Source: Candidatus Bathyarchaeota archaeon A05DMB-2 (GTDB lineage: Archaea; Thermoproteota; Bathyarchaeia; Bathyarchaeales; Bathycorpusculaceae). Taken from it: a stretch of 64,000 nt of DNA. Where the stretch lies: contig JAAKEZ010000002.1 of NCBI GenBank assembly GCA_018475625.1, forward strand, positions 248,001 to 312,000, written 5' to 3'. This document shows, piece after piece, positions 16,538-24,190 of this stretch (position 1 is the first letter of the stretch; each line of letters begins with the position of its first letter). The translations under genes and the position numbers were made by a program. The notes beneath the pieces were generated by a model. The model saw only the letters and a list, made by a program, of their open reading frames with translations. It was not told the DNA's origin and searched no databases.

Positions 16538-17905
16538 TTATTTCGGCAGAAAATCCAAGCAATAGAGGTCTTTCGGCAGAACATAGATGGCAGTCTCCTG
16601 GAAACCAAATGGGGGATAAAAATAGCAAGCAGCCCCAATAGGACGACCGAAACGTTGAGCAGCAACTAGCAAACCAGCATTTATACGACCTTTTTTCCCA
16701 ATCAATGAAACGAAATCAGGCCAAGGAATATTTTTTCCTTCAGAAATAGCTTTTTCTCGTCTACGAGAAAGATACTCAAGCTTCTCCTTCACCTTGGTGA
16801 TCGCTTGCCCTGGCACATTTATGCTCATATCCTTGGGATGCGGGATAAAATAGGACGGATAAGATGGAAATGTTGTGGCAAATATAGTAAAGGGTATGAA
16901 ACCAATCCACCAGATGCAATAATCGTCTGGCATTCTAAGATTAACAAAACTGTCTTTTCCTAGGATCCATTCGAAATTAGCATCATTTAGATTAATTCTC
17001 GGGTTGTTAGGCTTTGTGATTATCTCTCGAAAATCATTTTCAACAGTCACAATAATTTGGTCAAAGTCGTCCATGATTGCAGGGTGAGTGAAACGTAAAC
17101 ATGAAAGCGAAGAAAAGGTTTTCTCGCTTATTAAAGTCTTCGATTCTCTTAAATCAATTTTTTCAGTCTGTCGTTCTCCAGCCCATTCTCCGAAAATGGT
17201 CAATGTAGCGGTTTTTCTTTGCCCAATTAGGCTTCTCTGATTTCTCTTCCACGAAATTCTTACTCTGAAACCTTTTCCTTCCTCTTCTCGCCTTCTTATT
17301 ACATAGGTGCTTTGCATGAAAAAGAACGCTTTTCCAAATGGTGCTGCACACCAAAACCCCTTATCAAGTTTCTTTGGTTCTATGTGTCTGATGTCTTGAT
17401 AGGTTTCGGATATTCCAAAAATATACGCATCCTTAATTTTATCAACTGTTAACTGGCTAATCGGAACCATTACTGGGAAAAAATGGCGCCATTCAGGTCC
17501 CGCGTAATCTTTGTTTGCCATAAGCAGCTCGGGGGAAAAATCTTCACGATTAACTTTGGATGAATATTCAGAATAAATGTGGGTGGTCTTAACATCATAT
17601 TTTCTACCATTAACATGGAAATCGAAAATATCACTATCTCGATATCTTTTCCACTGCTTTGAGCATTTGTATCCTTTCTCAGTAAGGACCCTTTCGAGAA
17701 TTGTTTGGTTGAGAACTCCCAAGAGAATGTGAATAAGGCGATCATTTACTGTGTGCTGCTTTTTGGGGCCATATCTCATCCTGTCAAAGGTCCAAGGCAA
17801 ACTTATTGTTGCATATTCAATCGCTCCTTCAATGTCTGGCTTTTCTATTTTGTATGGACCCCAAATTTCCGAAGCATTTTCCAACTTTTTCAATTTTAAA
17901 TTCAT
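16538..17905 (-). CDS. Putative restriction endonuclease, PD-(D/E)XK type
   Basis: 455 residues, not matched to a named family. Around residues 85-105 is 'SDIFDFHVNGRKYDVKTTHI', which reads as the D-x(n)-(D/E)-x-K core (Asp in IFD, then DVK) of PD-(D/E)XK nucleases. The rest is alpha/beta with aromatic-rich segments that may read DNA. The gene faces the methyltransferase (14 bp between stops) and starts 3 bp after the helicase-nuclease stop on the same strand. Restriction partner of the methyltransferase is the simplest reading. Confidence 0.65.
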   Translation of the reverse strand: MNLKLKKLENASEIWGPYKIEKPDIEGAIEYATISLPWTFDRMRYGPKKQHTVNDRLIHILLGVLNQTILERVLTEKGYKCSKQWKRYRDSDIFDFHVNGRKYDVKTTHIYSEYSSKVNREDFSPELLMANKDYAGPEWRHFFPVMVPISQLTVDKIKDAYIFGISETYQDIRHIEPKKLDKGFWCAAPFGKAFFFMQSTYVIRRREEEGKGFRVRISWKRNQRSLIGQRKTATLTIFGEWAGERQTEKIDLRESKTLISEKTFSSLSCLRFTHPAIMDDFDQIIVTVENDFREIITKPNNPRINLNDANFEWILGKDSFVNLRMPDDYCIWWIGFIPFTIFATTFPSYPSYFIPHPKDMSINVPGQAITKVKEKLEYLSRRREKAISEGKNIPWPDFVSLIGKKGRINAGLLVAAQRFGRPIGAACYFYPPFGFQETAIYVLPKDLYCLDFLPK

Positions 17906-17908
17906 ACC

Positions 17909-20653
17909 TCAATCATTCTCTGTTAAATTGTCAGCTAGAGAATATTTACAAACAAGAGCAACATCACATTTATTGCAGGGCGTTGAGTTTTGAGGTGAAC
18001 CAAACTCTCTTTTCATAAGAACCATCATATTTATCTCTGCCGTCTTCAGAAGCTCTCGGGTCTTTCTTTGAGACACGTCGACTTCAATCATTGCGTTTTC
18101 GGGGTTATGAACTATTTCTTTGAGGCTATAGATTAATCCCTTTCTAACTTTATAACCACTGAGTCTTAGCGCTTCACTATAGACTCGTATCTGATTTTCA
18201 TACCGAGTTCTAAAGCGTTCATGAATCGACGATTTCCAATCAATTATATCTACGCCATCTTTACATTCTCTTAAGGCGTCAATTATTCCAGCAACGACAA
18301 AGTTTTTGACAATGATATGAAAAGGTATTTCAGCAAGATTTATTTTCCCAAGAAGACCCGATTTTATCAGTGCTTTAGTTCTTTTTGAAACTCCTTTCTT
18401 AACCCTGTTTTCATAAAACGACTCAGCAAGCGGAAGATAGACCTCTTCATCTATCGTCTTGTCAAGGTCAACATTCTCTCCCTCAGTTAAAACACGTTCA
18501 ATTACCTTATGAAGAACGTTGCCCGCGCCAAATTTCTCGCTAACTGGAACGTCAACGAGTTTAATTCGACGAAGATAGAAATGGAAAGGGCATTCTGTAA
18601 GTAATAAGAAATCTGACACACCTAGTTTAAGGTAGACTTTCCTATCATGATGCTCTACAATTGATAATTTGGAGCTGGGTATCGGAGTACCAGTTTCAAT
18701 TGTCCTAGGAATATGCGCCATCTGCTCAGAATAGGTAAACGTGCTCGGATTCCTTTTACCATCTTCGCTTCCTGAATAAAAGTAAAGCCTATCTCTAGTT
18801 CTGGTCACAGCAACATACCAAAGGCGTTTTTCATCTTCAACAGTTGTTCCGTATCTTTCGGCTATGTGATCTGGAAAGGAAGTCCCATGGCGTGACAACG
18901 GCAGCGGGAAACGATTCTTCCAAAGAAAAGGAACGAAAACCACAGGCCACTCTAATCCCTTAGCCGCATGGACTGTGGATATTGTTACCCTGTTGCCTGA
19001 TGAAGAGATTTCCATTCCAGTTTCAGCCCATCTCTCAATTTGAAACTCTAATTGCCACTTGAGGTTTTTTAGGAAAACTTCAATTGGGGAAGCCCTGAGT
19101 GTGCTTAATCCGCCTCTAAATCTTCGGCGATACACCTCTTCTATGGATTTCATGACTTGTGTAATTGCTGAGAACCCTTCCTGCAATTCAACATTTGACT
19201 TGTCAAGGGTGAAGCCGACTTTGTTGCAGAACTCGAAGAACTGCTTTCTAAAATTATAAGCCTCATTTGGGTAATATTTATGACGTTTGGCTTTCGCAAT
19301 AGGCTTACTTAGTTGTTCATACCAGTCTAACACTGCTAAATGAATATCATTCGCTTTGCCTTTCTGGCAGTATTTCTTTATTGACTCCAGATTTCCTGCA
19401 ATTTCTTTTTCTCTTTCTTCCTCTTCTTCACGGTTGGTGGGTTCATGGGAATCAACCAACAACATTAGTCTCATTACTGAGCCAATAAATTCTTGGATGA
19501 AATCAATTCCGGCATTTTTGTTGGGTGAATAGTAGGGGATTCCTGCCTGATCGAGAAAGTTCATGAGCTCAGAGGAATGGTTTACCACTGATCTCATTAG
19601 AATTGCAATATCTGAGTATTCGACTCCTTCTCGGTGAAGGGCAATAATCTCCTTAACTATTTGTTCTTCATGTGCAATGTTATTGTGTACATGAATAACT
19701 GAAACTGCTTGATCTTTTCGTTTAGGGGTGGGAATAATGTCTGGAAGCTTTAGGTCAAAATTTACACATGAACTGAAATCCATGTCTTCTGAGACAATGT
19801 TTGCGAATCTTACTATACCCTCTCGTGAACGGTGATTAACTTCCATCGTGAATATTCCTGCATCCTTAAAATCTGAAGAGAAGTTGAGAATTCTTCGAAG
19901 GTCTCCGCCTCTCCATTGGTATATTGCCTGACGTGGGTCGCCTACGGCGAACAATGTAGACTCTGCGTCTTGGTTCATAAGAGCTTGAAAAAGCATAACT
20001 TGGGCCAAGTTCACATCTTGATATTCGTCTACGAAAAGATGATATCGTTCATGATTGTCTCGGGATTGAAGTTGACGAACCGCTTCTCTTATCAGAGACC
20101 CAAAGTCCAACAGCCTTTGGTCTTTAATGAAACTCAGGTACTCGGAGATACATTTTCCAATTTTCGATGGAACAGATTTTTCATCCAGTTCAAGATTTTC
20201 ATTATAGAAGAGTTCAAGGTCTTTAACGAAGGCTTCGATCTTTTGGAACTTGTTGGTTTTTTGATACGCTTGTTCTAAGCTCATGATAGGGTAGATGCGT
20301 AAAAGTAATTGATATTGTTCTAATTCGTCCATGACCTTGGTGTTTGCTGAGGTCCCGTGTTTCTTTAAGTAGTCGTTGCACCAGCCATGAATAGTACCGA
20401 TAAAAATTTGGTTTAGAAGGTCTTGTTGGTCACCTAAAAGTTTAGTTAACCGGAAAGATAGTTCGTCTGCAGCATTATTCGTAAAGGTAAAAACGACAAC
20501 TTGTTCTTTTGTTGGGTCAATCTTTTTATTTTTAATCTTGCTGACTAAAACATCTAGAAGCAATCTAGTCTTTCCAGATCCTGCTGCAGCAATCACAATA
20601 TTGCACCGTTTCTCGGAATTCACGATTTGCTCTGTTAGATTTTGATCGACCAA
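17909..20653 (-). CDS. UvrD-type helicase fused to Fe-S PD-(D/E)XK nuclease
   Basis: 914 residues. Superfamily 1 helicase motifs: Walker A 'AAAGSGKTR' at 22-30, motif II 'FVDEYQD', motif III 'FAVGDPRQAIYQWRGGD', motif IV-like 'EVNHRSREGI', motif V 'STVHAAKGLEWPVVF', motif VI 'YVAVTRTRDRLY'. The C-terminal nuclease resembles AddB/RecB/Cas4: 'GIIDALRECKDGVDIIDWKS' with Asp and D-W-K, then 'ENQIRVYSEALR' (Gln). Four cysteines (one in 'LLTECPFHFY', then Cys893, Cys896 and Cys902) should hold a 4Fe-4S cluster. It would unwind and degrade DNA ends. It is the first gene of an operon with the endonuclease, so a restriction accessory or a viral recombination enzyme are both possible. Confidence 0.9.
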   Translation of the reverse strand: MVDQNLTEQIVNSEKRCNIVIAAAGSGKTRLLLDVLVSKIKNKKIDPTKEQVVVFTFTNNAADELSFRLTKLLGDQQDLLNQIFIGTIHGWCNDYLKKHGTSANTKVMDELEQYQLLLRIYPIMSLEQAYQKTNKFQKIEAFVKDLELFYNENLELDEKSVPSKIGKCISEYLSFIKDQRLLDFGSLIREAVRQLQSRDNHERYHLFVDEYQDVNLAQVMLFQALMNQDAESTLFAVGDPRQAIYQWRGGDLRRILNFSSDFKDAGIFTMEVNHRSREGIVRFANIVSEDMDFSSCVNFDLKLPDIIPTPKRKDQAVSVIHVHNNIAHEEQIVKEIIALHREGVEYSDIAILMRSVVNHSSELMNFLDQAGIPYYSPNKNAGIDFIQEFIGSVMRLMLLVDSHEPTNREEEEEREKEIAGNLESIKKYCQKGKANDIHLAVLDWYEQLSKPIAKAKRHKYYPNEAYNFRKQFFEFCNKVGFTLDKSNVELQEGFSAITQVMKSIEEVYRRRFRGGLSTLRASPIEVFLKNLKWQLEFQIERWAETGMEISSSGNRVTISTVHAAKGLEWPVVFVPFLWKNRFPLPLSRHGTSFPDHIAERYGTTVEDEKRLWYVAVTRTRDRLYFYSGSEDGKRNPSTFTYSEQMAHIPRTIETGTPIPSSKLSIVEHHDRKVYLKLGVSDFLLLTECPFHFYLRRIKLVDVPVSEKFGAGNVLHKVIERVLTEGENVDLDKTIDEEVYLPLAESFYENRVKKGVSKRTKALIKSGLLGKINLAEIPFHIIVKNFVVAGIIDALRECKDGVDIIDWKSSIHERFRTRYENQIRVYSEALRLSGYKVRKGLIYSLKEIVHNPENAMIEVDVSQRKTRELLKTAEINMMVLMKREFGSPQNSTPCNKCDVALVCKYSLADNLTEND

Positions 20654-20798
20654 AGGGCAATGACCTCTGGTATACTTTCATGTGAAAATGCTTTAATGTT
20701 TTATGTATTGGCAATTACTATATTGCTCGTTTATTGTCCATCTGTACGAGACCTAAATTGTTTTAAGCTTAGATGGATAATTATCATCGGGACTGCTC

Positions 20799-20981
20799 AT
20801 GGTTCAATGCCCTAAGTGCAAGACAAAACTCTCAAAACCTCAGAAGATCTGGAAACATCGGGAACTTGATGTTCATTTTTTCGTTTGCAACAATTGCGGA
20901 ACCAGATTCAGAGAATACATGAGAAACGGAGAAACGAAATATACTTTGATGCTCAAAGATAGTCACTATAGAAAAGTTTGA
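20799..20981 (+). CDS. Small zinc-ribbon protein
   Basis: 60 residues with a single C4 zinc ribbon: 'CPKCKTKLSKPQKIW' and 'FVCNNCGTRFREY'. It is basic around the ribbon, as in small DNA- or RNA-binding viral proteins. A TTTTAAGC box about 39 bp upstream is a plausible promoter, so this may be the first gene of the short rightward early operon. Target unknown. Confidence 0.65.
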   Translation: MVQCPKCKTKLSKPQKIWKHRELDVHFFVCNNCGTRFREYMRNGETKYTLMLKDSHYRKV

Positions 20982-21007
20982 GATGTAGAACAAATTTGGG
21001 GTTTGCG

Positions 21008-21190
21008 ATGAAAAACAATAGCAAAATAGAATTAGCAAAAGCAACAGATGTCACTAAAACATCGCCTGAAAGACGACACATAGCCAAGATATTCAAAATG
21101 CGTATCGATAAGGCAATTGAAGAGTTAGGCGTGGGCTATGATGTGACGCTTCAAGAAAGATTTGACAAAACACAATACCCCTTAAAATAG
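21008..21190 (+). CDS. Small basic viral protein
   Basis: 60 residues from the ATG at 21008; a TTG at 20978 overlapping the previous stop would add ten. Helical and basic (ERRHIAKIFKMRIDKAIEEL), with no cysteines. Family not recognised. It follows the zinc-ribbon gene by 26 bp on the same strand and is probably co-expressed. Confidence 0.45.
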   Translation: MKNNSKIELAKATDVTKTSPERRHIAKIFKMRIDKAIEELGVGYDVTLQERFDKTQYPLK

Positions 21191-21226
21191 AGGTAACCTC
21201 TAAAGAAGGAATACCCTAGCAAGCAA

Positions 21227-21370
21227 CTATGTCCTATTTTCTGCTTTCTGTGAAATCAAGTCTTCTATGACATCATTGAAGGTTTGAGCTTTTCCTGTTT
21301 TAGCCATCCGCTCACCCAGCAACCGTGTAAGCTTGCGGTGTACTTCATCGGAGACACGAACTGTCTTCAA
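21227..21370 (-). CDS. Ribbon-helix-helix antitoxin-like protein, possibly truncated
   Basis: 47 codons before TAG (21227-21229): 'MKTVRVSDEVHRKLTRLLGE' then 'RMAKTGKAQTFNDVIEDLIS', an RHH DNA-binding unit of the VapB type (strand KTVRVSDE, two helices). Start is a TTG at 21370, or a TTG at 21379; no ATG is available. The frame stays open upstream for ~20 more codons (LAVFLCHRKGWLGAL), so the original start may be lost. No toxin gene is adjacent on this strand, which suggests a relic or a solitary repressor. Confidence 0.5.
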   Translation of the reverse strand: MKTVRVSDEVHRKLTRLLGERMAKTGKAQTFNDVIEDLISQKAENRT

Positions 21371-21482
21371 TGCCCCCAACCACCCTTTTCGGTGGCACAG
21401 GAAAACAGCAAGCTTGCCCCCTGCGGGTTTAGGTGTTAAACAGGAACTTTTGGAAAATTGTTAAACAGACGAGTCTCCTGTC

Positions 21483-21734
21483 ATGGTTATAGCAGGTGAC
21501 GTGTTGGAGGCTGACGAGGCTATGGTTAGGTTTCAAAGGAGGTGGTCAAGCAAAAGCTACAAGGGCAAAAGGCGCCGCTACCCAATCTACTCCGTGAACT
21601 TTCCAACCGAGCTAAACGGAAAAGTGGAAGCTAAACGCCAAAAAGACTACGACCTCACATGGACCGAGAAGGAAACAGACAAGCAAGAAATAATCACCTT
21701 AACCTTTACCAGAAACAAACAGCAATCGCCATAA
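21483..21734 (+). CDS. Hypothetical viral protein
   Basis: 83 residues, basic. Central part 'SKSYKGKRRRYPIYSVNFPT' is followed by a strand-rich end (DYDLTWTEKETDKQEIITLT), suggesting a small beta protein with a positive face. Family not recognised. It stands alone upstream of the palindrome region. Confidence 0.45.
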   Translation: MVIAGDVLEADEAMVRFQRRWSSKSYKGKRRRYPIYSVNFPTELNGKVEAKRQKDYDLTWTEKETDKQEIITLTFTRNKQQSP

Positions 21735-21815
21735 AAACGCCTCATCCGCCCGCCACAAAACCATTTTCAGCCGCAGCCCTGCTTTTTCCCGGCTAGAAAA
21801 GCCATCGGAAAAACG

Positions 21816-21831
21816 TTTCTAGCGCTAGAAA
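21816..21831. repeat. Palindrome TTTCTAGCGCTAGAAA, copy 1
   Basis: A perfect 16-bp palindrome. A second identical copy lies at 21958-21973, 142 bp away, and a half-like CTAGAAAA occurs at 21793-21800. The flanking bases differ, so this is not a longer duplication. Two identical perfect dyads in a 346-bp non-coding stretch ahead of a winged-helix gene look like operator sites for a dimeric regulator. Confidence 0.65.
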
Positions 21832-21957
21832 AACGCGAATAACCCCTCGGCAAAACCCGAACAAACACCGACGAAAAACCGTGTCCTTCCGCTAATTTTT
21901 ACATGAACCTGTCAATTTTGGCAACATGCCGCCTTTCAACGAGTTTTTCCCAAGGCA

Positions 21958-21973
21958 TTTCTAGCGCTAGAAA
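21958..21973. repeat. Palindrome TTTCTAGCGCTAGAAA, copy 2
   Basis: The second exact copy of the 16-bp dyad, 107 bp before the start of the winged-helix gene at 22081. Together with copy 1 it could allow two dimers to bind and loop the DNA. The rest of the 21735-22080 stretch holds no convincing gene; a small open frame around 21903-22127 has no family-like features. Confidence 0.65.
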
Positions 21974-22080
21974 AATTTTGCCCCAGACCAAAACCGCAGA
22001 AACACCAGCGGCAAGTGTGATAAGCATGTTCCGCCGCCTTCTAGTTTCCTTCCAAGCTGGAGAAGGGGAAGCAGAAAACT

Positions 22081-22479
22081 TTGGCGCGGAAGAAAACCAA
22101 AAACAAAAGCAAGGGCACCGAGCTTGACGTCTTCAAAGACCGAGCAGGCAGAGCTAACCTTGCCATCTTCGAAGTCCTCGCCAAAACCAGCCCCCAGAAC
22201 ATCAAGCAGATACTCAAACAAATAGCAAGGTACGAAGGTTTAGAGGAGACCTATTACGCTAGCCTAACCAAACGGTTAAACCGCCTGTGTGAAGACGGCT
22301 TCCTCAAAGAAACCAAACAGGCTACAGGACAAAAAAGCTATGAACTGCAGATGAAAGCGTACCTTGCCATGTTCCTAAACGAGTACAGCATGCAAATCAT
22401 CCTAAGTCAAGCCACGGACATCCAAGCAGCCCACATCCTGCTGACCCTGCTAAACGTTGCGCTGCAAGAAAAAACCTGA
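22081..22479 (+). CDS. Winged-helix transcription regulator
   Basis: 132 residues from a TTG start. A lysine-rich N-terminal arm (ARKKTKNKSKG) precedes a winged helix at about 22-85: 'LAIFEVLAKTSPQNIKQILK', 'YYASLTKRLNRLCEDGFLKE', then a wing. The C-terminal helices (FLNEYSMQIILSQATD...LLTLLNVALQE) probably dimerise. It is preceded by two identical perfect palindromes, likely its own operators. It may control the lysogeny choice of the provirus, but this is inferred from position only. Confidence 0.65.
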   Translation: MARKKTKNKSKGTELDVFKDRAGRANLAIFEVLAKTSPQNIKQILKQIARYEGLEETYYASLTKRLNRLCEDGFLKETKQATGQKSYELQMKAYLAMFLNEYSMQIILSQATDIQAAHILLTLLNVALQEKT

Positions 22480-22481
22480 AA

Positions 22482-22931
22482 TTATTTATGTTTAGCTTCT
22501 AAGACCCCAAGAAATTCACGAACTGAAACCACTTGAATTTTCTCATAATTACCCACTTTGAGCAGATGCTTATCTCCACTGACCACATAATCAGCCTTTG
22601 CCTCAAGAGCACACTCAATAAACTTGTCATCTGCGGGATGCTCCAAAACAACCTTAACCCGTCGGCTTACCTGAACGAATCGTACAACTTTAAGCACGGC
22701 TTCAATTAACTCTTCATGGTTCATTTCTTCAGATTCGTAAACCTTCCTCAACTTAGGATAGTTTAGAACTTGGCTGATTTCTCTGATGATCTCCTCAGAC
22801 GCGAAAAGCCGCACTTTTCCCTGCTCAGATGCCTTTATGATTTCAGCTGGTTTTCCACCCCAAAGCAAAGCGGAAACCCAAACGTTCGCGTCAAGAACTG
22901 CTTTGGACGCGGGCTTCTTCGATGAGGGCAC
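22482..22931 (-). CDS. PIN-domain ribonuclease toxin
   Basis: 149 residues. PIN fold with 'KAVLDANVWVSALLWGG' (Asp14), a conserved glutamate in 'FASEEIIREISQVL', 'HPADDKFIECALEAKADYVV' with the acidic cluster, and 'SGDKHLL'. These are the metal-binding acids of PIN nucleases of the COG1569 type, usually toxins that cut tRNA or rRNA. It overlaps the AbrB-type antitoxin gene by 41 bp, with the antitoxin upstream, the standard order. It ends 2 bp from the end of the convergent regulator gene. Confidence 0.85.
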   Translation of the reverse strand: MPSSKKPASKAVLDANVWVSALLWGGKPAEIIKASEQGKVRLFASEEIIREISQVLNYPKLRKVYESEEMNHEELIEAVLKVVRFVQVSRRVKVVLEHPADDKFIECALEAKADYVVSGDKHLLKVGNYEKIQVVSVREFLGVLEAKHK

Positions 22932-23148
22932 CGATGTCTTCCTCCGACAGACCCATCTGTCTAACCCGTTTCCAAACAGGCTTTAGGGTTTCTTCAAAAG
23001 ACTTGTCAACTATCTTTTTGAGCACAACCGTGTCGTCTATGGCTATGGCTAAGATTTTTTCGCCCTTCTTGAGGCTGGCGGCTTTGCGCACGTTGGCGGG
23101 AATAACTACTTGGCCTTTGGAGGAAACCTTAGTTGTTGATGCTTCCAT
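22891..23148 (-). CDS. AbrB/SpoVT-type antitoxin
   Basis: 85 residues. Swapped-hairpin AbrB domain at the N-terminus: 'TTKVSSKGQVVIPANVRKAA' then 'LKKGEKILAIAIDDTVVLKK'. The C-terminal half (FEETLKPVWKRVRQMGLSEE...) would clamp the PIN toxin encoded next. It represses its own operon in known systems. Such pairs stabilise mobile elements, which fits the provirus setting. Confidence 0.85.
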   Translation of the reverse strand: MEASTTKVSSKGQVVIPANVRKAASLKKGEKILAIAIDDTVVLKKIVDKSFEETLKPVWKRVRQMGLSEEDIGALIEEARVQSSS

Positions 23149-23549
23149 TCCGCACTCACACCAGACAGTAAGAACTTTCTTACTTATAACCCTAACGCAG
23201 CCTCAACAACAACCGAGGCGTAGAAAGTTAGCTGAACCCGGGTCTAACTGCCTGCGGCGCCCAACCTTATCCGGCCTCTCTGAAAGGACATCCCAATGGC
23301 TAGCAGTAGAAGCAACCTTCCACGCCAACCAAAAACAAGCATAAAATCACATAAATCATTTTTTTGCATCAAAGAAAGCAATTTTCACCAACACCACAAA
23401 ATCAGCAGACGCATGCTTTAACGGTTTTAGGTAGTTTCCGTGAGACCCCCCTACAAGGAAACTCCGTGAAGAGGGGTTACAAGGAGTTTCCGTGAAACCG
23501 CCAGATAGTTTTTGAATTCAGGCTGCACGATAGCTTTGGTGAACACAAA
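23149..23549. other. Non-coding 400 bp with promoter and repeated motif
   Basis: No convincing gene in this stretch. It contains the promoter side of the toxin-antitoxin operon (leftward) and a cluster of repeated motif copies at 23432-23500 ahead of the rightward small genes. A dyad GTTAG...CTAAC around a CCCGGG core lies near 23230-23250. Confidence 0.4.
23432..23500. repeat. Repeated AGTTTCCGTGA motif with inverted repeat
   Basis: Within 69 bp the motif TAGTTTCCGTGA (23433 onward) recurs as GAGTTTCCGTGA (23484-23495), while ACAAGGAAACTCCGTGA (23453-23469) and ACAAGGAGTTTCCGTGA (23479-23495) are near-identical direct repeats. GGAAACTCC and GGAGTTTCC are exact inverted repeats. Repeats of this type serve as operators or replication-initiator binding sites. 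They precede the short operon of small genes and the integrase. Confidence 0.6.
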
Positions 23550-23792
23550 TTGGTAAATCTCATTGAGGATTGGGATATCCTTGAGGAATATGCTGGAGAA
23601 AAACTGGGTTTCTACCAGCTTTTAGCCACTGATGGGATGTTTGAAATTCGTGTGCAAACCGGAAGGGTAGGCTTCAAACGCGAGTTTGAGAACGGCAATG
23701 ACCCGCTGCTGAACAAAATCTTGGATTTCTGCCGAAGACACCGCTACATCCGAGTTAGCCAGAAGCTGCGTGACGAAGAATTCTTCAAGTGA
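23550..23792 (+). CDS. Hypothetical viral protein
   Basis: 80 residues, TTG start. 'YAGEKLGFYQLLATDGMFEI', then a basic segment with 'LNKILDFCRRHRYIRVSQK'. A mixed alpha/beta small protein; not recognised. It is the first gene after the repeated-motif cluster and reads toward the integrase, so it is probably in the integrase operon. Confidence 0.5.
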   Translation: MVNLIEDWDILEEYAGEKLGFYQLLATDGMFEIRVQTGRVGFKREFENGNDPLLNKILDFCRRHRYIRVSQKLRDEEFFK

Positions 23793-23810
23793 AACCGAGG
23801 CAAAAAACGG

Positions 23811-24026
23811 ATGACCCAAGCTGCATCTGACAACCAACTTCAGCCTGAAAGTGACGGCGCCAAAGAGCAGCCTTGGAAGGGCAAGTGCAGCTATGGATGC
23901 TACCACGCGAAAGGAAAGCGCAAGAAATGCAAATGCCGATGCAGCGGCAAACTCCACGGAAAAGCAATCGACGAACGTAACGAGAAACTGAGATTAGCTG
24001 AACTGGAGGGGACAGAATTAACATGA
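23811..24026 (+). CDS. Small Cys-rich zinc-binding protein
   Basis: 71 residues with 'KCSYGCYHAKGKRKKCKCRC' followed by SGKLHG: five cysteines plus histidines in a 25-residue basic stretch, probably a compact zinc knuckle that binds nucleic acid. The tail is charged and helical. The stop overlaps the next start (ATGA at 23023+1000, that is 24023-24026), so the pair is translationally coupled. Family not named. Confidence 0.6.
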   Translation: MTQAASDNQLQPESDGAKEQPWKGKCSYGCYHAKGKRKKCKCRCSGKLHGKAIDERNEKLRLAELEGTELT

Positions 24027-24178
24027 AGGTTTTAACTGACGGTCAAGTGACAGAAATCAACAAATTGATTGCGCAGATTAGAAAATCAAAGTTGAAAGCC
24101 GAAGCGGTTCTTTGCGCAAAAGCAATCGAGGATGTCCTTCTTCAGGGAGAAGACGCTGTTTTAAAGGTTTCTTGTTGA
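24023..24178 (+). CDS. Small helical protein upstream of integrase
   Basis: A 51-residue frame: MKVLTDGQVTEINKLIAQIR, then a lysine-rich helix and 'AEAVLCAKAIEDVLLQGEDA'. It overlaps the preceding stop by 4 bp (ATGA) and ends 12 bp before the integrase ATG. Short, coupled and helical; it may be an excisionase-like or accessory factor, but only position suggests this. Confidence 0.45.
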   Translation: MKVLTDGQVTEINKLIAQIRKSKLKAEAVLCAKAIEDVLLQGEDAVLKVSC

Positions 24179-24190
24179 GGGTGAGAGGGA

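Noticed and set aside
13708-20653. Cargo block as host defence island outside the provirus
   Set aside because: It is bracketed by terminase genes on the left and integrase plus tRNA on the right, so belonging to the provirus is simpler, although later insertion into it cannot be excluded.
21903-22127. Open frame of 74 codons as a gene
   Set aside because: It overlaps the second palindrome and the winged-helix gene in another frame, and its composition is not protein-like.
23432-23500. CRISPR-like array
   Set aside because: Only two or three imperfect copies, partly inverted, without uniform spacers of 30-40 bp; no cas genes in the window.
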